Below are positions 22,723 through 27,749 of a stretch of DNA of 27,749 bases, one piece after another (position 1 is the stretch's first letter; the number at the start of each line of letters is the position of its first letter). Source of the DNA: an uncultured Collinsella sp. (GTDB taxonomy: Bacteria > Actinomycetota > Coriobacteriia > Coriobacteriales > Coriobacteriaceae); the NCBI GenBank assembly GCA_900541695.1, contig UQKL01000024.1:1-27749 (forward strand), given 5' to 3'. A program made the translations under genes and the position numbers. The notes under the pieces are model-generated. The model was not told the origin of the DNA, ran no database searches, and worked only from the letters and a program-made list of their open reading frames with translations.

Positions 22723-25502
22723 CAGAATCCTCCAAACTCACGATCTTCACGTGCCATCTCGGCGTCGACAGACTCCAGCGCGGCAAGCCCCTCCTCATCC
22801 AGCAGGACCTCGCGCGGCTTAGAGCCGTCGGGTGGGCCGACGACACCCTTTTCTTCCAGCATGTCCATAATACGCCCGGCGCGAGCATAGCCAACCTTGA
22901 GGCGGCGTTGCAGGCCAGATGTGGAGCCCAGCTGCGATTCCACCACAATATGGGCGGCTTCCCAGATAAGCGGGTCGTCATCTTGCGGCTCGGCAACGCC
23001 CGTGCGAACAATACCGCCGCCACCAGCCATGGACATGGAAGCAGGCGCCACGGCAGACAGAATCTCCTCGTGGTAGTCGGGCTCGCTTTGCGACTTAACG
23101 AACTCGACGATCTCGTTGATCTCATCGTCCGAGACAAAGCATCCCTGGATACGGCGGGGCTTGCCCCAGTCGACCTTGGAGAACAGCATGTCGCCCAAAC
23201 CGGTGAGCTTTTCGGCGCCCATCTGATCGATAATGACGCGGGAATCGATGCCCGTAGCCACGTTAAAGGCGATACGGTTGGTGATGTTGGCCTTAATAAG
23301 GCCCGTCACCACGTTGGAGCTGGGGCGCTGCGTAGCCACGATAAGGTGAATACCGGCGGCGCGGCCCAACTGGGCGATACGGACGATCGAGGCCTCGACA
23401 TCCTTGCCGGCGACCATCATCAGGTCCGAAAGCTCGTCGATGATGATGACCAGGTAGGGCATCTTTTGCGGTGGGTTATCGTAATGCTCAAACTCGCCGG
23501 CGGCCTGCTTTTCGTTATACGTCGAGATCTTGCGAACGTTGAGGCGCTCGAACACCTTCAGGCGACGCTCCATCTCGGACACGGCCCACTGCAGTGCACT
23601 GGCAGCCTGCTTGGGCTCGGTCACCACGGGCACGTAGAGATGCGGCAGGCCGTTATAGCCCGCAAGCTCGACGCGCTTGGGATCGACCATGATCAGGCGA
23701 ACGTCCTCGGGAAGAGCGCGCATGAGCAAGGTCGTGATGATGGAGTTGATCATGACCGACTTACCGGAACCGGTGGTACCGGCAATCAGCAAGTGGGGCA
23801 TCTTAGCGAGGTCGGCGACAACCGGCGTGCCCTCGGCATCGCGACCGATGGCCAGCTCGAGCGGGCCACCCTTCACATAGGGAAGCACGTCGCCCAGGTT
23901 GACGTTCTGACGCTTGCGATTGGGAATCTCGATACCAACGAGCGAGGTGCCGGGGATCGGCGCGAAGATGCGCACCGACTGGGCGGCAAGCGAAAGCGCG
24001 ATATCGTCCTCGAGGCTCGAGATCTTGCTCACGCGCTCGCCCTCACCGGGCTGCAGCTTAAAAGTCGTGACCGTGGGGCCGGCAATCCAGCCGACAACGC
24101 GGGCGCTACGGCCAAACTCAAGCAAGGTGGACTGCAACGACTCGGCAGTCTGTTCCAGCTCCTTGTCAGAAGACGCGGAGGACGCCGACTGTGGGTTGGC
24201 ATGCAGGATTTCGAGCGGCGGGAGCTTGAGACCGTCCTCTTGGTCGCCCTCGGCATCGACAGTGGTACCGTCCGCTCCCCCATCGGTGGCTGCAACAGGA
24301 GCAGCGGAAGCCGTGGGGGCGGAGGCATCGGAAACCTTGGGATGCTTTAGGAAGTCAGGGATCTGCGGAGCTGCCGAAACGGGATTCACGGCAAATGGCG
24401 GCTCTGACTCGTCAGCCTTGTCCGGGTCGTCTTCCATCGAAAACTGTCCGGTGACCTGTCCTGCGTTGGCGCGGCGACGCGGCAGCAAGGTGGTCTTGGC
24501 GGTCTCGAGCGGAGCCTCGTCGTAATCGTCATCGCCCTCAGTGAGTTCAATTTCGCTATCGGACCAAGACGGGTCAGGCTCGCTCGTGTTGAGCTTGGGC
24601 GCGGCCTTGCCCTTCTTGGCATGGCGACGCGGCAGCAGCGTGGTCTTGGCGCGCTCGGCCTCCACGGCCTCGGACACGTCGACAAACGGGTCATCGTCCT
24701 CGTCGTCATCCAAAACCGGGTCGGCATCGCCACCCATGAACGTGGTCACCGCGGCGTCAGCCCCCTTCTGGCGCAGAATGCTCAGGTGCGGACGGGCAAC
24801 GCCGGGAACCGACAGGGCCTCTTCATCGCCCCACGGGCTCGCGTTGACATCGGCACGACGGCGCTCGGCAAAATCGGCAGCGCGATCACGTGCGGAGCGC
24901 AAAACGCCACCCACCGAAAAGCCAATGATGACCAGACCAACGACGACAAGGCCCAGCAAGACGACCATAGCGATAGGTTTACCCAGGGCGTTTTGCAAGG
25001 CACTTGCGATAAAGGCGCCGATGTAGCCGCCCGAGGCGGAAAGGTTCTGCGGCGTAAACATGAGGTCGCACGAGTCGGTCGTACCCGGAACCATCAACGA
25101 TAGGATAGAAACAATGGCCACAAAGACCACGGCACCACCCGCGACCGAGCGAATGTTGAGCGGCGAGTCCTCACCCAAAAAGAGCGTGGCGGCAAACAGC
25201 AAGATGACGATCGGCAGCACGTAGGCGCCCAGACCAAAGCCGAGGTGATAGAAACCGGCAACCGCAGCTGTCACGGGTGCCGTTGCCGGAGAAATCACGG
25301 CAATGAAGGACGCAATCGCCAAAACGGCAATGATAACGCCGGCGATATCGCGATTGGCCGAAGGCTCGACCAGGGGTTCGAACTCATCGAACTCGGACTC
25401 GTGGCCCTTATTGGCACGCAGATGGGAACCGGCACCCTTAGCAGATGCCGGTTGGTTGTTGGATTTGTTGCCTTTGGCGTTTTGTGCAGATCCGCGCGCC
25501 AA
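22722..25502 (-). CDS. ftsK: DNA translocase FtsK/SpoIIIE
   Basis: A 926-residue septal DNA pump that clears chromosome ends and activates XerCD resolution. The N-terminal membrane part (~53-200) holds about four helices. An acidic, low-complexity linker (~205-455) follows, with the motif AKTTLLPRR repeated at 285-293 and 335-343. The motor domain has Walker A GTTGSGKS (575-582). The last ~65 residues are the winged-helix gamma domain that reads KOPS-type sites (QLGSTSGLQRRLKVGYARAGRIM). The start is TTG at 25502, just after the rnj stop: GGAGGT inside the last rnj codons is at the right distance, and no other good start exists. The 3' end overlaps the RodZ-like start. Confidence 0.96.
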   Translation of the reverse strand: MARGSAQNAKGNKSNNQPASAKGAGSHLRANKGHESEFDEFEPLVEPSANRDIAGVIIAVLAIASFIAVISPATAPVTAAVAGFYHLGFGLGAYVLPIVILLFAATLFLGEDSPLNIRSVAGGAVVFVAIVSILSLMVPGTTDSCDLMFTPQNLSASGGYIGAFIASALQNALGKPIAMVVLLGLVVVGLVIIGFSVGGVLRSARDRAADFAERRRADVNASPWGDEEALSVPGVARPHLSILRQKGADAAVTTFMGGDADPVLDDDEDDDPFVDVSEAVEAERAKTTLLPRRHAKKGKAAPKLNTSEPDPSWSDSEIELTEGDDDYDEAPLETAKTTLLPRRRANAGQVTGQFSMEDDPDKADESEPPFAVNPVSAAPQIPDFLKHPKVSDASAPTASAAPVAATDGGADGTTVDAEGDQEDGLKLPPLEILHANPQSASSASSDKELEQTAESLQSTLLEFGRSARVVGWIAGPTVTTFKLQPGEGERVSKISSLEDDIALSLAAQSVRIFAPIPGTSLVGIEIPNRKRQNVNLGDVLPYVKGGPLELAIGRDAEGTPVVADLAKMPHLLIAGTTGSGKSVMINSIITTLLMRALPEDVRLIMVDPKRVELAGYNGLPHLYVPVVTEPKQAASALQWAVSEMERRLKVFERLNVRKISTYNEKQAAGEFEHYDNPPQKMPYLVIIIDELSDLMMVAGKDVEASIVRIAQLGRAAGIHLIVATQRPSSNVVTGLIKANITNRIAFNVATGIDSRVIIDQMGAEKLTGLGDMLFSKVDWGKPRRIQGCFVSDDEINEIVEFVKSQSEPDYHEEILSAVAPASMSMAGGGGIVRTGVAEPQDDDPLIWEAAHIVVESQLGSTSGLQRRLKVGYARAGRIMDMLEEKGVVGPPDGSKPREVLLDEEGLAALESVDAEMAREDREFGGF

Positions 25503-25503
25503 A

Positions 25504-27174
25504 CTAAACCTCCATGACGACTGGGATGATCATCGGACGGGTGCGCGTGCGGCTCCAGATAAAGTTGGAGAGCGAATCGCGCACGGCCTTGCGAATGGCA
25601 TCGGAGCCGCTACTGGTAAAGCTAAACTTGCCCTTCTCGATCGTCTTCATGATGGCTGCGGAGGCATCCTCGGAGAACTGGTCGTCGATGGCAAACGAAA
25701 CGCCGCGGCCCGAGAACTCGATAGCCTCGATCTTCTTGTGCTTGAGCGAGACGATGGCAACAGCCGTGACCATACCGTCGTTGGCGAGCTTTTGGCGATC
25801 GCGAAGGACGATGGGGTCGGTGTCGCCGATGCGCAGACCGTCGACATAAACGACGCCGGACTCGACGGGCGCACCGCGTTTGACGATACCGCCACGCATC
25901 TCGAGCGTGTCGCCGTTATCAAGGATAAAGATGTGATCGTCCTTGATGCCCATCTTACGGGCAAGCTGGGCATGGGCGCGCAGATGCACGGCTTCGCCGT
26001 GAACCGGCATAAAGTAGGTGGGCTTGGCCATGGCCATCAGAAGCTTGAGCTCCTCCTGGCTGCCATGGCCCGAGACATGGACGAGGGCACGGGACTTATC
26101 CCAGACGTCGCAGCCAAGCTTGGCCAGGCTGTTGACGACCTGCTGAACTGCCTTCTCGTTGCCGGGAACGGGAGTTGCCGAGAGGATGACGGTATCGCCC
26201 TCGTGGATAGAAAGCGTCTTGTGCTCGCCGTTGGCCATGCGGGACAGGGCCGACAGCGGCTCGCCCTGAGAACCGGTGCACATGACGACGATCTTATCGT
26301 CGGGCAGGTTATCGATATCGAAGGCATCGATGATATCGGCATCGTCGATGTTGAGATAGCCAAGCTCACGCGCCACGCGGGTGTTGGTGAGCATGGAACG
26401 TCCGGTCACGACGACCTTGCGGCCGCACTTGCGGGCGGCATCGCAGATCTGCTGCAGGCGATGGATGTGGCTCGAGAACGACGCGACGAACACGCGGCCC
26501 GGCGCGTTCTTGATGGCGTGCAGCAGGTTGGGGCCGACCTCGGCCTCGGACTTGGTAAAGCCAGGAACCGTGGCGTTGGTGGAGTCGGAAAGCAGCAGGT
26601 CGATGCCCTGCTTGGCAAAGCGGCTGATGGCGGCATAGTCGGGCGTGACGCCGTCGATGGGCGTCTGGTCGAGCTTAAAGTCGCCCGTGTGCATAACGGT
26701 GCCCTGGTTGGTGCGAATAAACACGCCCAAAGCACCCGGAATGGAGTGCGTCATGGAGAAGAAGTCGAGCGAGATGCCACCGAGATTGACGTGGCTGCCG
26801 CCCTTGACCTCACGGAACTTGGGCGCGCGAATGCGGAACTCGGAGAGCTTACCCTCGATAAAACCGAGCGTCAGCTTGCTCGAGAAGATGGGCACCTTGT
26901 TGTTGAGGTCCTGCAGCAGGTACGGAAGCGAACCGGTGTGGTCCTCGTGGCCGTGGGTGACGACGATGCCGCGGAGCTTCTCCTCGTTCTCCAGGACATA
27001 GGTGTAGTCGGGAAGCACCAGGTCGATACCGGGCTGGGAGTCGTCGGGGAACATGAGGCCGGCGTCGACGAGCACCATGTCGTCGCCGCACTCGAAGACC
27101 GTCATGTTCTTGCCGATGCCGTCAAGGCCGCCGAGCGGAATGATCTTCAAGGGAGATGATTTTTTAGCTGCCAT
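25504..27174 (-). CDS. rnj: Ribonuclease J
   Basis: A 556-residue metallo-beta-lactamase/beta-CASP RNase with 5'-3' exo- and endonuclease activity, used in mRNA decay and rRNA maturation. The zinc motif THGHEDHTG (73-81) is complete. The second histidine/aspartate set includes MHTGDFKLD, and the beta-CASP part runs through LLSDSTN and CTGSQGEPLSAL. PVHGEAVHLRAHAQLA and the C-terminal domain are intact. The ATG at 27174 is chosen because the protein then starts at the normal place; AAAGGA is some 14 bases upstream, which is long, and the frame remains open to 27270 without a better site. In many actinobacteria dapA precedes rnj; here a repeat-bearing gap does. ftsK follows one base later. Confidence 0.96.
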   Translation of the reverse strand: MAAKKSSPLKIIPLGGLDGIGKNMTVFECGDDMVLVDAGLMFPDDSQPGIDLVLPDYTYVLENEEKLRGIVVTHGHEDHTGSLPYLLQDLNNKVPIFSSKLTLGFIEGKLSEFRIRAPKFREVKGGSHVNLGGISLDFFSMTHSIPGALGVFIRTNQGTVMHTGDFKLDQTPIDGVTPDYAAISRFAKQGIDLLLSDSTNATVPGFTKSEAEVGPNLLHAIKNAPGRVFVASFSSHIHRLQQICDAARKCGRKVVVTGRSMLTNTRVARELGYLNIDDADIIDAFDIDNLPDDKIVVMCTGSQGEPLSALSRMANGEHKTLSIHEGDTVILSATPVPGNEKAVQQVVNSLAKLGCDVWDKSRALVHVSGHGSQEELKLLMAMAKPTYFMPVHGEAVHLRAHAQLARKMGIKDDHIFILDNGDTLEMRGGIVKRGAPVESGVVYVDGLRIGDTDPIVLRDRQKLANDGMVTAVAIVSLKHKKIEAIEFSGRGVSFAIDDQFSEDASAAIMKTIEKGKFSFTSSGSDAIRKAVRDSLSNFIWSRTRTRPMIIPVVMEV

Positions 27175-27364
27175 AGGTTCGTGTGGTTTCCTTTCTTCGA
27201 AACGGGTCTGGAACAACCGACGGGGCGCTTCTGGCAAACCGACCGCCGGGAACGTACAAACATGCATCACAGAGTCGATGCAATAACTACAGCATCATAC
27301 CCATTTGCCCACCAACAGACCACCCATGCATCAAAGCCCCATCTGAACCTGCGTATCCCACCGT
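27175..27364. other. Intergenic leader of rnj
   Basis: No gene is seen. On the - strand TATGAT at about 27293-27298 is a fair -10 candidate for rnj, without a good -35. CATGCATCA occurs twice (27261-27269 and 27325-27333). The rest is unexplained. Confidence 0.35.
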
Positions 27365-27501
27365 TCTGGTCTCAGCGGCCCCGGCACGGGCTAAGTTTCC
27401 TGCTCTACAGTCCTGCTCACGACGGAGGCCACATTAAGTGGCCTCCTGTTCGTGCGGAACTCGCGATAAACTTAGCCCGTGCCGGGGCCGCTGAGACCAG
27501 A
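27365..27501 (+). repeat. Structured hairpin repeat, family II copy A
   Basis: The arms 27365-27398 and 27468-27501 form a perfect 34-bp inverted repeat. The 69-base interior starts with CCTGCTCTACAGTCCTGCTC and contains a second stem, GGAGGCCAC-ATTAA-GTGGCCTCC (27424-27446). It ends with GCGGAACTCGCGAT. The same interior recurs on the other strand at 27658-27749 with compensated stem changes. No open frame fits, so this is an RNA structure or a palindromic mobile repeat. Confidence 0.82.
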
Positions 27502-27657
27502 CCTGACAATTAGGGACAGGTTTATTTGGTCGGTTTTATCTGGGGCAATGCCACACATGCGATTATCTAAAGATCTGAATTCAGATAACCGAATAGACTG
27601 TCTGACAAAATCGCAACCCGCACCAACCAGCCCTTTTGCTATTCCCGGCGGGGGCCG
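27502..27657. other. Spacer between the two family II repeats
   Basis: No gene is seen. It contains ATTAGGGACAGGTTTATTTG (27510-27529), a perfect 14-bp palindrome ATCTGAATTCAGAT (27573-27586) and a G/C-rich start of the next repeat's outer arm from about 27644. Its origin is unknown. Confidence 0.35.
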
Positions 27658-27749
27658 CGGGTAAAGTTTATCGCGAGTTCCGCACGAGCCGGAGAGCACT
27701 TAATGTGCTCTCCGTGCGAGCAGGACTGTAGAGCAGGAAACTTTACCCG
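27658..27749 (-). repeat. Structured hairpin repeat, family II copy B (cut by window end)
   Basis: Read on the - strand it has the same layout as copy A: an outer stem CGGGTAAAGTTT/AAACTTTACCCG, the identical 20-base CCTGCTCTACAGTCCTGCTC, an inner stem GGAGAGCAC-ATTAA-GTGCTCTCC, and GCGGAACTCGCGAT. The outer stem probably continues past the window end, because the left flank CCCGGCGGGGGCCG (27644-27657) would need a partner there. Confidence 0.8.

Noticed and set aside
21286..22890. + strand open frame opposite the RodZ-like gene
   Set aside because: Antisense shadow of a Gly/Arg-rich coding region.
25365..25400. GGTTCGAACTC string like a tRNA T-arm
   Set aside because: It lies inside ftsK and no cloverleaf can be built around it.
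25303..27159. + strand open frame of 618 codons opposite rnj
   Set aside because: Antisense shadow; RNase J on the other strand has complete catalytic motifs.

Overview
The window looks like part of a chromosome of a gut-type actinobacterium of the class Coriobacteriia, probably Collinsella or a close relative. This is inferred from gene order, from the high-GC codon use and from the mix of actinobacterial and Firmicute-like genes (a nrdR/LysM/lexA cluster as in Mycobacterium and Corynebacterium, next to spoVS and RNase Y). No rRNA, tRNA, CRISPR array, intact transposase or prophage gene was seen.

Layout. Positions 1-260 hold only the C-terminal end of an adenine phosphoribosyltransferase, joined to about 78 bases that do not look like the rest of that gene. 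Then come a secreted NlpC/P60 cell-wall hydrolase (293-1411, +), a DegV fatty-acid-binding protein (1587-2453, +), a DUF1836 HTH protein (2526-3137, -), thioredoxin reductase (3353-4291, -) and an MGDG-synthase-like glycosyltransferase (4409-5710, +). A 457-base gap (5711-6167) is packed with long hairpin repeats. Next is dut-nrdR-LysM protein (6168-7560, -), diverging from lexA and an overlapping membrane acyltransferase (7724-9072, +) across a control region with three LexA boxes. Almost everything from 9057 to 27174 lies on the - strand. In transcription order it is rnj-ftsK-rodZ-like-yajQ-rimO-pgsA-cinA, a hairpin, recA-recX from a LexA-controlled promoter, then rny-GHKL ATPase-spoVS-miaB-miaA-hflX. 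The last 575 bases (27175-27749) have no gene and hold a second family of long structured repeats.

How the genes work together. The core is a DNA-damage and RNA-maintenance neighbourhood: LexA and RecA with RecX form the SOS switch, and the LysM membrane protein beside lexA is a likely SOS division inhibitor. FtsK and the RodZ-like protein act in division and cell shape. RNase J and RNase Y are the two main mRNA decay nucleases. MiaA/MiaB modify tRNA, RimO modifies ribosomal protein S12, and HflX acts on ribosomes. Dut and NrdR govern nucleotide quality and supply. Several neighbours share stop/start codons (TAATG or TGATG), which points to coupled translation.

The most unusual content is non-coding. 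Two unrelated families of long intergenic hairpins (5724-6145 and 27365-27749) each have a conserved unpaired core and stems that differ between copies by paired, compensating changes. In both places the two best copies lie in opposite orientation, about 140-160 bases apart. The nrdR start codon is also locked inside a perfect 11-bp stem.
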